A DNA stretch of 64,000 nucleotides, from assembly GCF_013177695.1 (NCBI RefSeq), contig NZ_WOEY01000065.1, positions 124,001 through 188,000 on the forward strand. The letters run 5' to 3'. This DNA is from Paraburkholderia solitsugae (lineage in GTDB: Bacteria > Pseudomonadota > Gammaproteobacteria > Burkholderiales > Burkholderiaceae). Below are positions 40,051 to 49,019 of this stretch, piece by piece (the stretch's first letter is position 1; each line of letters opens with the position of its first letter). The position numbers and the translations under genes are program-made. The notes below the pieces were generated by a model, which ran no database searches, was not told the DNA's origin, and was given only the letters and a program-made list of their open reading frames with translations.

Positions 40051-42114
40051 TCAGAAATCCTTGCAAAGGCGCAGCGCGTCGTAGATCGCGCCGTGAATGT
40101 TGTGCATGGAAATGCAGTCGCCGACGCGGAACAGCAGGAAGCGACCGTTGCCGAGTTCTTCGCTGAGTGACGGTTGCGGCTCGGACGCGAAGAGCTTGTG
40201 CACGTCCACCTGGCCGCGATTCACCGACTCAGGCTTGAGCGCCCAGTAAAGCTGGTCATTCGGCGTGCTGCCGTTTTCGATCACCACCTGATCGACCACG
40301 CGCTCTTCCTGTTCTTCCGTGTACTCGTTGCGGATCACGGCGATCTTCTTGCCGTCTTCCTCGTACACCTTGTCGAGCCAGTAGTTCGGCGTGTGAATCA
40401 CGCCTTGCGCGTAGAGGCGGCGATAGAAGATCGGGAACGTGGTGCCGCCGACGTCGTCGGCAACCTTCACGTCAGGCGTCACGATCTCGACGTTCGAGCC
40501 ACGGCTCGACATGAAATCCGCGACGCCCGCGCCGGCGTGCGTGCTGACGCCGTCATAAACCAGCACGTTCTTGCCTGGCTCGACCTTGCCCGACAGCACA
40601 TCCCATGAACTCACCGCGAGCCCTTCTTCGACGCCCCACGCCGCCACTTGCGACGTGAATGACGAACCGCCCGTGGCCAGCACGACGATGTCCGGTTTCT
40701 CGGCCATGATGGTTTTTTCGTCGGCGGCGACACCGAGACGACGATCGACACCGAGGCGCTTCGTTTCCATATCGAACCAGCGCACGATGCCCGCCATCTG
40801 TTCACGCTGTGGCGCTTTCGCGGCGAGCATGATCTGACCGCCGACATAATCGTTCTTCTCGAACAACACCACGTCATGGCCACGCGACTTCGCCACGCGC
40901 GCCGCTTCCAGTCCAGCGGGACCCGCACCGACGACGACCACCTTGCGCTTCGGCCCACGCGTCTTCGCGATCACGTGCGGCATGGTTTCTTCACGGGAGG
41001 TCGCGGCGTTCTGCACGCACAGCACGTCCAGCCCGTTGTACTGGCGGTCGATGCAATAGTTCGCGCCGACGCATTGCTTGATCTCGTCCTCGCGACCGTC
41101 GCGGATCTTGATGACCATATGCGGATCGGCGATCTGCGCGCGCGTCATGCCGACCAGATCGACCATGCCGCTCGCGAGCAGACGTTCCGCCTGACCTGCG
41201 TCGCGAATGCTTTGCGCGTGCATCACCGGCAGCTTCACCACCGACTTGATACCCGCCGCGAGATGCACGAACGGTTCGGGCGGCAGCGCCATCGGCGGCA
41301 TGCAGTTCGCCAACGTGTTGTGCGTATCCGCGCCCGAACCGATCACGCCGAGGTAATCGATCAGGCCGGTTTCGCTCATCGCCTGGGCGATTTCTTTCAG
41401 TTGTTCGTGATCGAGACCGTCTTCATGGAATTCGTCGCCACACATACGCAGACCGACGCAGAAATCCGCGCCGACCGCTTCGCGCACGGCCTTCAACACT
41501 TCCGTGCCGAAACGCAGGCGGTTTTCGAGCGAACCGCCCCATTCGTCGGTGCGGAAATTCGTGCGCGGGCTCCAGAACTGATCGATCAGATGCTGGTGGG
41601 CCGCCGAAATCTCGATGCCGTCCATCCCCGCATCCTTCACGCGCTTCGCGGCTGCGGCAAAGTCCGAGATGATGCGGCGAATCTCTTCCACTTCAATGAT
41701 CTTCGCGTTGCCGCGGTGCACCGGCTCACGCACGCCCGATGGCGACATCAGATGCGGCCAGTGCTCGCCATGAAACGCCGAGCGGCGGCCCATGTGCGTG
41801 GCCTGGATCATGATCTTCGCGCCGTGCCGATGCATCGCTTCGGCGAGCCGCGCGAGCGGATCGATGATCTTGTCGGTCGACAGATTCACCGACTTCCACC
41901 AACCTTGCGGGCTGTCGATCGAAACCGGGCTAGAGCCGCCGCACACGGCGAGGCCGACACCGCCCTTGGCCTTCTCTTCGTAGTAACGGATATAGCGATC
42001 GCCGGGCAGACCGCCCGGTTCCGCATACACCTCCGCGTGCGCGGTGCTGACGATACGGTTACGCAAAGTCAGCTGGTTCAGCGTGAGAGGCTTGAAAAGG
42101 TTCGGGTAACGCAT
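40051..42114 (-). CDS. dgcA: dimethylglycine demethylase catalytic subunit
   Basis: A 687-residue flavoprotein that oxidatively demethylates dimethylglycine to sarcosine. The N-terminal half is an OYE-like FMN barrel (KPLTLNQLTLRNRIVSTAHA, then FRTDEWGGSLENRLRFG). A 4Fe-4S cluster region follows, with Cys in QCVGANYCIDRQYNG and VLCVQNA. The C-terminal half is a dinucleotide-binding module, VVVVGAGPAGLEAARVAKSR. This trimethylamine dehydrogenase-like layout is the DgcA hallmark. The ATG at 42114 has GAGG upstream; a longer frame overlaps the preceding gene. The gene order with dgcB-etfA-etfB matches Pseudomonas. Confidence 0.94.
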   Translation of the reverse strand: MRYPNLFKPLTLNQLTLRNRIVSTAHAEVYAEPGGLPGDRYIRYYEEKAKGGVGLAVCGGSSPVSIDSPQGWWKSVNLSTDKIIDPLARLAEAMHRHGAKIMIQATHMGRRSAFHGEHWPHLMSPSGVREPVHRGNAKIIEVEEIRRIISDFAAAAKRVKDAGMDGIEISAAHQHLIDQFWSPRTNFRTDEWGGSLENRLRFGTEVLKAVREAVGADFCVGLRMCGDEFHEDGLDHEQLKEIAQAMSETGLIDYLGVIGSGADTHNTLANCMPPMALPPEPFVHLAAGIKSVVKLPVMHAQSIRDAGQAERLLASGMVDLVGMTRAQIADPHMVIKIRDGREDEIKQCVGANYCIDRQYNGLDVLCVQNAATSREETMPHVIAKTRGPKRKVVVVGAGPAGLEAARVAKSRGHDVVLFEKNDYVGGQIMLAAKAPQREQMAGIVRWFDMETKRLGVDRRLGVAADEKTIMAEKPDIVVLATGGSSFTSQVAAWGVEEGLAVSSWDVLSGKVEPGKNVLVYDGVSTHAGAGVADFMSSRGSNVEIVTPDVKVADDVGGTTFPIFYRRLYAQGVIHTPNYWLDKVYEEDGKKIAVIRNEYTEEQEERVVDQVVIENGSTPNDQLYWALKPESVNRGQVDVHKLFASEPQPSLSEELGNGRFLLFRVGDCISMHNIHGAIYDALRLCKDF

Positions 42115-42154
42115 CGCGATCGACCTCGGAATAGATAGGCTGTGTGCGTTGTTG

Positions 42155-42691
42155 TTACGACGCGAGCGGCGACACTTCGAACACGCAGTGGTCGTGGCCT
42201 TCAGCCGCGCAGCGCGCTTCCTGCGAATGGGACGGCGGACCTTTGCGCTGTCCATCCGGCGCGGTGTCGTTGACCCAATCCATCGCGCCTGCGAACCAGC
42301 CGGCAAACATGTAGCAAAGCTTGCCTTCCTTTCCCGGCTGCGCCAGCACGAACGACGAGTGGTGCAATTCAATGCGGGCACGCGAGCTGGACGGATCGGC
42401 TTCCGTAATCGTGAAGATGCCCCAACCGCGCTGCGACAGACGCTTCAGGTAATGCTCGAACACCGCCATACCGGCAATGCCGTGTTGCTTCGCTTCCTTG
42501 TCGCACCAGAAATACGCGGACTTGTAGCCGGCCTTGTAGAGGATCTCGGCATACGTGTCGATGCCCAGCGCTTCCTCGACGGCAGTGTGGTTGTTCGTGA
42601 AGAAGTGACGCGGCACGTAAAGCATCGGCAGCGCGTCGGTCGTCCAGACGCCGGTGTTCGGATCGACGTCGATAGGCAGTTGGGGTTGCAT
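42155..42691 (-). CDS. DUF5943/V4R-like protein of the betaine cluster
   Basis: A 178-residue cytoplasmic protein that matches the small conserved gene found just upstream of dgcA in Pseudomonas. It resembles the 4-vinyl reductase (V4R) ligand-binding fold: a central FWCDKEAKQHGIAGMAVFEH region, then HHSSFVLAQPGKEGKLCYMF, and near the C-terminus ARCAAEGHDHCVFEV, a Cys/His pattern typical of V4R domains. Function is unknown; a ligand-sensing or assembly role for the demethylase is possible. GGAG lies before the ATG. It sits 57 bases after the dipeptidase-like gene. Confidence 0.85.
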   Translation of the reverse strand: MQPQLPIDVDPNTGVWTTDALPMLYVPRHFFTNNHTAVEEALGIDTYAEILYKAGYKSAYFWCDKEAKQHGIAGMAVFEHYLKRLSQRGWGIFTITEADPSSSRARIELHHSSFVLAQPGKEGKLCYMFAGWFAGAMDWVNDTAPDGQRKGPPSHSQEARCAAEGHDHCVFEVSPLAS

Positions 42692-42748
42692 GTGGAGACT
42701 CCGTTTTTTATGGGGTGGCGTTCGGGTTGACGTTCGATAACGTGGAAA

Positions 42749-43720
42749 TCAAACCTTCCACACTTCGCCAAACACCCGTACCCAGTTTTCGCCCATGATC
42801 TTCTTGATGCGCGTCTCGCTCCAGCCGGCGCGTTGCATCGCAGCCGTCAGGTTCGGAAACTCGCCGATCGTGCGAATGCCTTCCGGATTCACCACCTTGC
42901 CGAAGTTCGTCAGTTGGCGATAACGGCCCTTGTCGTGCGTGATCCAGTCGAAGAACTCAGTGCTATAGCCTTGCGTGAAGTCCGTGCCAATGCCAACCTG
43001 GTCCTCGCCGATCAGATTCACCACGTAGTCGATGGCTTCGATATAGTCTTCGACCGTCGCGTCCGGGCCGCGCTTCAGGAACGGCGCGAACATCGTCACG
43101 CCGACGAAGCCGCCTGCGTCCGCAATCTCTTTCAGTTGCTCATCGCTCTTGTTACGCGGATGCTCTTTCAGCCCCGATGGGCAGCAATGCGAGTAGCACA
43201 CCGGCTTGTTCGACGCGGCAATCGCTTCGGAAGATGTTTTGCCACCCACATGCGAGAGATCGACCATGATGCCGACGCGGTTCATCTCCTGAATCACTTC
43301 ACGGCCATAGCCCGACAGGCCGCCGTCGCGTTCATAGCAGCCCGTGCCGACCAGATTCTGCGTGTTGTAGCAAAGCTGGACCACGTTCACGCCGAGGTCC
43401 TTGAAGGCCTCGATATAGCCGAGGTTGTCTTCGAATGCATGCGCGTTCTGGAAGCCGAAAATGATGCCGGTCTTGTTCTCTTTCTTTGCGCGCAGGATGT
43501 CGTCGGTGGTGCGCACAAGTGTCAGGATCTCGCCGTATTCGCGGATCTGCTGCTTCATCTCGGCGATGTTGTCGACTGTCTTCTGGAAGCTCTCCCAGAC
43601 CGACACCGTGCAGTTCACCGCGGTCACACCGCCCTTGCGCATGTCTTCGAACACCGAGCGCTCGAACTTCGAAATGTTCAGACCGTCGATGATGATGCTG
43701 TTGTCGTGCAGAGTGCTCAT
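42749..43720 (-). CDS. membrane dipeptidase-family protein of the betaine cluster
   Basis: A 323-residue protein of the renal dipeptidase (M19) family. The second of two adjacent ATGs is chosen because GGAG then has 6-base spacing. The family metal site normally begins His-x-Asp after the first strand; here the segment reads IIIDGLNISKF, so both ligands are replaced. Other family segments remain, such as DLSHVG, CYSHCCPSGLKEHPRN and GIGTDFTQGY. A closely similar gene stands in the same position in the Pseudomonas betaine cluster. It may not be a peptidase; its role in betaine use is undefined. It follows glyA by 18 bases. Confidence 0.88.
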   Translation of the reverse strand: MSTLHDNSIIIDGLNISKFERSVFEDMRKGGVTAVNCTVSVWESFQKTVDNIAEMKQQIREYGEILTLVRTTDDILRAKKENKTGIIFGFQNAHAFEDNLGYIEAFKDLGVNVVQLCYNTQNLVGTGCYERDGGLSGYGREVIQEMNRVGIMVDLSHVGGKTSSEAIAASNKPVCYSHCCPSGLKEHPRNKSDEQLKEIADAGGFVGVTMFAPFLKRGPDATVEDYIEAIDYVVNLIGEDQVGIGTDFTQGYSTEFFDWITHDKGRYRQLTNFGKVVNPEGIRTIGEFPNLTAAMQRAGWSETRIKKIMGENWVRVFGEVWKV

Positions 43721-43738
43721 CATTTGCTCCAGGCGTGC

Positions 43739-45013
43739 TTAGTAGATGGGAAAGCGTTCGCACAGCGCGAAAATCTCGCGGCGCACGCGTTGTTCGGTTG
43801 CGGCATGGCCTTCCGGATGATCGCGCAGCGCGTCGAGCACCTCGACGATCAGCCGCCCGACTTCGCGGAACTCACTCACGCCGAAGCCACGCGTGGTACC
43901 CGCCGGCGTGCCGAGGCGAACGCCGGACGTGACCGTCGGTTTCTCGGTGTCGAAAGGAATGCCGTTCTTATTGCAGGTGATGCCCGCGCGTTCCAGCGCC
44001 TGCTCGACCTGATTGCCCTTGAGGCCCTTCGGGCGCAAATCGACCAGAAGCAGATGGTTGTCCGTGCCGCCCGTCACCAGATCGACGCCGCCCGCCTTCA
44101 GCACTTCGCCCAGTGCCTGAGCATTGGCAAGCACGTTGTCGATGTAGGACTTGAAGCCCGGTTGCAGCGCCTCGCCGAACGCCACCGCCTTGCCGGCGAT
44201 CACATGCATCAGCGGACCGCCTTGCAAACCGGGGAAGACCGCCGAATTGATCTTCTTGGCGATGTCTTCGTCATTCGTCAGTACAAAGCCGCCACGCGGA
44301 CCGCGCAGCGTCTTGTGCGTGGTCGACGTGACGACGTGCGCGTGCTCGACCGGATTTTGATGACGCCCGGCCGCGATAATCCCCGCGATGTGCGCCATAT
44401 CCACCATCAGCTTCGCGCCCACGCCATCGGCGATCGCGCGCAGCCGTGCGAAGTCCAACGCGCGCGGATAGGCTGAGAAGCCGGCGATCAGCAGCGCCGG
44501 TTTGTGCTGCTGCGCGAGTTCCTCGATCTGCTCGTAATCGATCAGCATCGTGTCGCGATTCACGCCGTATTGGACCGCGTTGAACCACTTACCCGACATC
44601 GCCGGCTTGGCGCCGTGGGTCAGGTGGCCGCCCGCGTCGAGCGACATGCCGAGCACCGTGTCGCCCGGCTTCACGAGTGCGAGCATCACCGCGCCATTGG
44701 CCTGCGCGCCGGAGTGCGGTTGCACGTTGGCGAATTTCGCATTAAACAGTTGCTTGATGCGATCGAGGGCGAGCGTTTCGATCACGTCGGCGTATTCACA
44801 CCCACCGTAATAGCGTTTCCCCGGATACCCTTCCGCGTATTTGTTGGTCAGCACCGAGCCCTGTGCTTCGAGCACCGCGCGCGACACGATGTTTTCCGAC
44901 GCGATCAATTCGACTTGCGACTGCTGGCGCTCAAGCTCTTTCAAAATGGCGCCGCGCACCGCCGCGTCACGCGTGGCGAGCGATTCTTCGAAGAAAGGAT
45001 TCGGGTTCGACAT
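43739..45013 (-). CDS. glyA: serine hydroxymethyltransferase
   Basis: A 424-residue PLP enzyme that joins glycine and methylene-tetrahydrofolate to give serine. The PLP lysine is Lys234 in TTHKTLRGPRGG; Asp205 and His208 lie in MVDMAHIAG, and the YAEGYPGKRYYGG loop is intact. The ATG at 45013 matches the family start (MSNPNPFFEE), although the upstream sequence has only a weak ribosome site; the frame stays open to 45178 with a non-homologous leader. As the first gene of the betaine run it converts the glycine end product to serine for SdaA. It is probably a second copy to the housekeeping enzyme. Confidence 0.93.
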   Translation of the reverse strand: MSNPNPFFEESLATRDAAVRGAILKELERQQSQVELIASENIVSRAVLEAQGSVLTNKYAEGYPGKRYYGGCEYADVIETLALDRIKQLFNAKFANVQPHSGAQANGAVMLALVKPGDTVLGMSLDAGGHLTHGAKPAMSGKWFNAVQYGVNRDTMLIDYEQIEELAQQHKPALLIAGFSAYPRALDFARLRAIADGVGAKLMVDMAHIAGIIAAGRHQNPVEHAHVVTSTTHKTLRGPRGGFVLTNDEDIAKKINSAVFPGLQGGPLMHVIAGKAVAFGEALQPGFKSYIDNVLANAQALGEVLKAGGVDLVTGGTDNHLLLVDLRPKGLKGNQVEQALERAGITCNKNGIPFDTEKPTVTSGVRLGTPAGTTRGFGVSEFREVGRLIVEVLDALRDHPEGHAATEQRVRREIFALCERFPIY

Positions 45014-45458
45014 GGAAGGTCCGTGGGGTGGTTGGCGGAGGACTGGGAGCGGCTGTGAAGCGGGCGGTTGATCCAGCTGTAACGCCCTGCTGCTACCGGT
45101 CTGCATTGCGTCTATTCTTGACGTTCGCCCCGCGCGCCAATTTACGAATTCAGACGCGTTCTTTGCCTTTTCCGCCATGAGCGACCTTTTTCGACAAGTC
45201 GCGATGGCAGGTTTCGCACGATCGTTAGCCTTTCGCGCTTTTGTTGCACTGCAGCTGACCGTCGTGCGCGGTTCGGGTGCGTAGGCGGCCGCTGACGGCT
45301 CCGTTCTGGTGCCGTTTGTTTTAGCGATCCCTCTTTATTGACGGGCAACCGAGGGTTTAGCCTGATGGCACGTTAGTTGCACCCGTCCTCAAAATTGCAG
45401 CAGTCGCCGCTCCCCACGGCGACGCGACATTACAGATTCGAAGGATTCATTTCCCCCC
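45014..45458. promoter_or_regulatory. divergent promoter region glyA operon / gbdR
   Basis: 445 bases between divergent starts. It must carry the promoters of the betaine operon and of gbdR, and it probably holds GbdR sites. I could not identify an operator with confidence. The first 165 bases are open in the glyA frame but encode nothing family-like. Confidence 0.5.
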
Positions 45459-46457
45459 ATGTCCACCGATCGCACGGCGTCGCTGTCGCATTTCGCATTC
45501 ATGCCGGTTCCGAACTTCACGATGATCGCGTTCACCAACGCGATCGAAGTCCTCCGCATGGCGAACTACCTGACAGGACAAACGCTTTACCGCTGGTCGA
45601 TCGTGAGCCCCGAAGGCGGCCCGGTGACCGCGAGCAACGGTCTGGCGGTCGACACCGGGCCAGTCGAATGCGTCGGTCAGCCGGATATCGTGTTCGTGGT
45701 CGGCGGTATCGACGTGCAGCGCGCCACGACCCCGGCCCATCTTTCCGCTCTGCGCCGCTTCGCCCGCATGGGCAGCGTGCTCGGCAGCCTGTGCACCGGC
45801 ACCTATGCGCTGGCGCGCGCCGGTCTGCTGGGTGGGTATGCGTGTGCGATTCACTGGGAGAACATGTCGGCGCTCAAGGAAGAGTTTCCCGACACGCGCT
45901 TTCTGAAAGAACTGTTCGTGATCGATCGCGATCGCGTTACTTGCACGGGTGGCGTCGCGCCGCTCGACATGATGCTCAACCTGATCGCGCCGCGTGTCGG
46001 CACGGCACGGGTCACGCAGATCGCGGAGCAGTTCATCGTCGAACATGTGCGCGATACGAGCGCGCAACAGAAAATGCCGCTGGTGGCGCGGCTCGGTTCG
46101 GCCAACAAGTCGCTCTTCGAAGTGATCTCGCTGATGGAGAACAACATCGAAGAGCCGCTTTCACGCGAAGAACTCGCGCGGCTCGCCGACATGTCGCAAC
46201 GGCAATTGCAGCGCCTGTTCCGCGAACATCTGGGAATGACGCCGACGCATTACTATCTGACGCTGCGCTTGCGGCGCGCTCGCGAGTTGCTGCTGCAAAC
46301 CGACATGTCGATCATGCATATCACGATGGCTTGCGGCTTCCAGTCGGCTTGCCACTTCTCGAAGAGCTATCGCGACGCGTTCGGCACCGCGCCGACGCGT
46401 GAACGGCGCAGACAGGCGCCGTCGCTGGCATCCGTCACGCCTGTGATGGCGGCTTGA
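45459..46457 (+). CDS. gbdR: GlxA-family AraC-type activator of betaine catabolism
   Basis: A 332-residue regulator. Residues about 10-190 form a DJ-1/PfpI-like ligand domain (FMPVPNFTMIAFTNAIEVLR, VVGGIDV, GSLCTGTYALARAGLL). The C-terminal 100 residues form an AraC double helix-turn-helix (REELARLADMSQRQLQRLF, ITMACGFQSACHFSKSYRDAFG). In Pseudomonas, GbdR responds to glycine betaine and dimethylglycine and activates gbc, dgc, sox and choX-type genes. Its position, divergent from the glyA-gbc operon, fits that role. Other GlxA proteins such as CdhR are similar, so the name rests partly on context. Confidence 0.88.
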   Translation: MSTDRTASLSHFAFMPVPNFTMIAFTNAIEVLRMANYLTGQTLYRWSIVSPEGGPVTASNGLAVDTGPVECVGQPDIVFVVGGIDVQRATTPAHLSALRRFARMGSVLGSLCTGTYALARAGLLGGYACAIHWENMSALKEEFPDTRFLKELFVIDRDRVTCTGGVAPLDMMLNLIAPRVGTARVTQIAEQFIVEHVRDTSAQQKMPLVARLGSANKSLFEVISLMENNIEEPLSREELARLADMSQRQLQRLFREHLGMTPTHYYLTLRLRRARELLLQTDMSIMHITMACGFQSACHFSKSYRDAFGTAPTRERRRQAPSLASVTPVMAA

Positions 46458-46493
46458 GTCGATTACCTCGCTGACAACTTCACCGCCTGAAAG

Positions 46494-46535
46494 CACAACG
46501 CGTTGAACGGGAACCCGCTCAACGCGTGCGTTGTG
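46494..46535. terminator. strong hairpin between convergent gbdR and fdhA
   Basis: ACGCGTTGA at 46498-46506 pairs perfectly with TCAACGCGT at 46519-46527, and the CGGG/CCCG pairs inside extend the stem past one mismatch. An alternative outer pairing, CACAACGC with GCGTTGTG, spans 46494-46535. It is placed to stop transcription from both sides. Confidence 0.7.
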
Positions 46536-46598
46536 ATCACGCTGTTCAGCCTTGCGTGACAGTCTCAGACAGGACCGCGAACGCGGTCCCTTCGTGCT

Positions 46599-47798
46599 TC
46601 AGGCCGCTTTCAACAGCCCGTGCGGATCGATCACAAACTTCTTCGGCGCGCCGCCATCGAACTGCCGGTAACCGTCCGGGGCCTGATCGAGCGATACAAC
46701 GGTCACGTTGACGATGTCGGCAATCGGCAAGCGGTCCCACAAGATCGCCTGCATCAGATTGTGGTTGTACTTCATCACCGGTGTCTGCCCGGTGTGGAAC
46801 GAGTGCGACTTGGCCCAGCCGAGGCCGAAGCGGATGCTCAGGCTGCCTTTGCGGGCGGCGGCATCGGTGGCGCCCGGATCGTCCGTCACATACAAACCCG
46901 GAATGCCGATCGCGCCCGCGGCCCGGGTGATTTCCATCAGCGAATTGAGCACCGTGGCCGGCGCTTCCTCATGCGAGCCGCTGCTGCCGTGGCCGTGTGC
47001 CTCGAAGCCGACGCAGTCCACCGCGCAGTCCACTTCGGGTTTGCCGAGAATCTGTTCGATCTGCTCGCCGAGCGTAGCGTCCTTCGATAGATCGATGGTC
47101 TGGAAACCCATCTTGCGTGCATGCGCGAGACGCGCCTCATTCATATCGCCGACGATCGTGCAGGCCGCGCCCAGCAAGCGTGCGGATGCGGCCGCCGCCA
47201 TCCCCACCGGCCCTGCGCCCGCAATGTAGACCGTGGCGCCCGGCTTCACACCCGCCATCACCGCGCCGTGATAGCCGGTCGGCAGAATGTCGGACAAACA
47301 CGTCAGGTCACGGATTTTCGACATCGCCTGGGCGTGATCGGGGAATTTCAGCAGATTGAAGTCGGCGTACGGCACCAGTACATACTCGGCCTGCCCGCCG
47401 ATCCAGCCGCCCATGTCGACGTAGCCATAAGCTCCGCCCGCTCGCGACGGATTGACGTTCAGGCACACACCGGTGTGCTGCGCCTTGCAGGTCGGACAGC
47501 GTCCGCACGCGACGTTGAACGGCACCGACACCAGGTCGCCGATCTTCAACGTTTCAACGTCGCGGCCCACCTCGATCACCTCGCCGGTGATCTCATGGCC
47601 GAGTACGAGACCGACCTCGGCAGTCGTGCGGCCGCGCACCATATGCTGGTCGGAACCGCAAATATTCGTGCTGACCACCTTCAGGATCACGCCGTGGCCG
47701 ATTGACCGGCCACGCGGATCGACCATCTTCGGAAAGTCGATCGACTGCACTTCCACCTTGCCCTGCCCTAGATACACGACGCCGCGATTGCTGCTCAT
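46599..47798 (-). CDS. fdhA: glutathione-independent formaldehyde dehydrogenase
   Basis: A 399-residue zinc alcohol dehydrogenase-family enzyme that oxidises formaldehyde to formate with NAD and without glutathione. The catalytic zinc region has Cys47 (TNICGSDQHMV) and His68-Glu69 (GHEITGEV). The structural zinc lobe has Cys98, Cys101, Cys104 and Cys112 (ACGRCPTCKAQHTGVC). The NAD segment is VYIAGAGPVGMAAA. The long insertion with FEAHGHGSSGSHEEAP and the ending IDPHGLLK are typical of the Pseudomonas putida-type enzyme. It detoxifies the formaldehyde released by the GbcAB, DgcAB and Sox steps. Confidence 0.95.
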   Translation of the reverse strand: MSSNRGVVYLGQGKVEVQSIDFPKMVDPRGRSIGHGVILKVVSTNICGSDQHMVRGRTTAEVGLVLGHEITGEVIEVGRDVETLKIGDLVSVPFNVACGRCPTCKAQHTGVCLNVNPSRAGGAYGYVDMGGWIGGQAEYVLVPYADFNLLKFPDHAQAMSKIRDLTCLSDILPTGYHGAVMAGVKPGATVYIAGAGPVGMAAAASARLLGAACTIVGDMNEARLAHARKMGFQTIDLSKDATLGEQIEQILGKPEVDCAVDCVGFEAHGHGSSGSHEEAPATVLNSLMEITRAAGAIGIPGLYVTDDPGATDAAARKGSLSIRFGLGWAKSHSFHTGQTPVMKYNHNLMQAILWDRLPIADIVNVTVVSLDQAPDGYRQFDGGAPKKFVIDPHGLLKAA

Positions 47799-47972
47799 TT
47801 GTCTGTCTCCATGTCTCGTGAGCGGCGGGCCTGACTCTACGTGGCGCGCCGTTCAACGAGCGTAGCGCCCGCTGAAACAAAGGACATGCACCGAACACGA
47901 CACCGGTTTGGCAGGAACCGACACGCAAGGTGTAACCGTATGATCTGCTATTCTCGCTTTCACCTACGGACC

Positions 47973-48065
47973 CTTCGCCCTGGTCTACAGACGGCTCTGG
48001 AAGTATTGCGTGCAGGCGACACCCTGGTCGCCTGGAAACTCGATCGCCCAGGTCGTAGCATCAAG
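47973..48065 (+). pseudogene. serine recombinase (resolvase/invertase) relic
   Basis: Thirty-one residues, LRPGLQTALEVLRAGDTLVA then WKLDRPGRSIK, match the catalytic-domain centre of Tn3 resolvase/DNA invertases, where the consensus is RP-x-L-x5-LRxGD-x-VVxW-x-LDRLGRS. Neither the N-terminal serine nor the C-terminal helix-turn-helix is present, and the neighbouring frame is unrelated. It lies just upstream of the creatininase-like gene, a trace of past element activity. Confidence 0.7.
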
Positions 48066-48138
48066 GGCGATGGGTGCCCGAGTCCGCGCGACCTTAAATT
48101 TCAGAGCCCAAATACGCATTTCCCACGAGGACCCCTTC

Positions 48139-48954
48139 ATGCGCTTTCCACCAAGACGAGCTTTCGCATCCGTCATTTTGCTCATCGCCACGCAGACTGC
48201 TTTTGCTCAAACCCCGAAAACCGTACTCCTTGAGGACCTGACCTGGACCGAACTGCGCGACCAGATTCAGGCGGGCAAGACCACCATCATCGTCCCCATC
48301 GGCGGAACCGAGCAAAGCGGCCCCGACGTCGCACTCGGCAAACACAATGCACGCGTCAAGGTGCTGTCGCAGCGCATCGCCGAGGGCCTCGGCAACGCGA
48401 TCGTCGCGCCGGTCATCGCCTACGTGCCTGAGGGCGGCTACGCTCCGCCGACCTCGCACATGCGCTTTCCCGGCACGATCACCGTGCCGGACGACGTGTT
48501 CGAAAAGACGCTGGACTCCGCCGCGAACAGCTTCAAGGTTCACGGCTTCACCAACGTCGTCTTTCTCGGCGACCACGGCGGCTACCAGAACGATGTCAGG
48601 CGCGTCGTAGCCCAGCTCAACAAGAGCTGGGCCGGCTCCAACGCCCGCGCATTCGTGCCTCCGGCGTACTACGGCACCAGCTCGGACGGCTACGCGCAGA
48701 TCCTGCGGCAGCACGGCGTCAACGATGCCGAGATCGGCACTCATGCGGGACTCGCGGATACCTCGCTGCTGCTGGCGGTCGCGCCGCAGATGGTGCGGCT
48801 CGAGCGCCTGCGAACCGGTCCGAAACTGGGACCGGCTGACGGCGTCTATGGCGGCGACCCGCGGCACTCGAGCGTTGAACTCGGTCAACTGGGCGTTGAC
48901 GCGATCGTGTCGCGGACCATCGATGACATCAGGAAAGAGACCGCAAGCCGTTGA
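48139..48954 (+). CDS. exported creatininase-family protein
   Basis: A 271-residue protein with a Sec signal of about 23 residues (ASVILLIATQTAFA-QT). The mature part is a creatininase/creatinine amidohydrolase fold: VPIGGTEQSGP at 52-62, TSHMRFPGTIT, FLGDHGGYQND and HAGLADTSLLL. Relative to the usual EQHG...LGTD metal pattern, Ser60 replaces His and His69 (GKHN) stands at the Asp position; Glu58, His146 and His202 remain. Cytoplasmic family members are amidohydrolases; an exported, ligand-shifted form is of unknown activity. It is followed after 65 bases by a YVTN beta-propeller gene, probably in one operon. Confidence 0.87.
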   Translation: MRFPPRRAFASVILLIATQTAFAQTPKTVLLEDLTWTELRDQIQAGKTTIIVPIGGTEQSGPDVALGKHNARVKVLSQRIAEGLGNAIVAPVIAYVPEGGYAPPTSHMRFPGTITVPDDVFEKTLDSAANSFKVHGFTNVVFLGDHGGYQNDVRRVVAQLNKSWAGSNARAFVPPAYYGTSSDGYAQILRQHGVNDAEIGTHAGLADTSLLLAVAPQMVRLERLRTGPKLGPADGVYGGDPRHSSVELGQLGVDAIVSRTIDDIRKETASR

Positions 48955-49019
48955 AACATTCAACAGCGCCCCCTGAGTCCATCCCCGATTCCCCCATTCA
49001 CTCGATAACGGAATTCGCC

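Noticed and set aside
38663..40084. 473-codon plus-strand frame opposite dgcB
   Set aside because: Antisense of an iron-sulfur protein with intact cluster motifs; Arg/His/Gln-rich with no recognisable fold.
42833..44476. 547-codon plus-strand frame opposite the dipeptidase-like and glyA genes
   Set aside because: It spans two well-supported minus-strand genes and their junction; composition is that of a shadow frame.
45014..45178. N-terminal extension of GlyA
   Set aside because: The frame is open, but the added residues are low-complexity and the enzyme family begins at the ATG at 45013.
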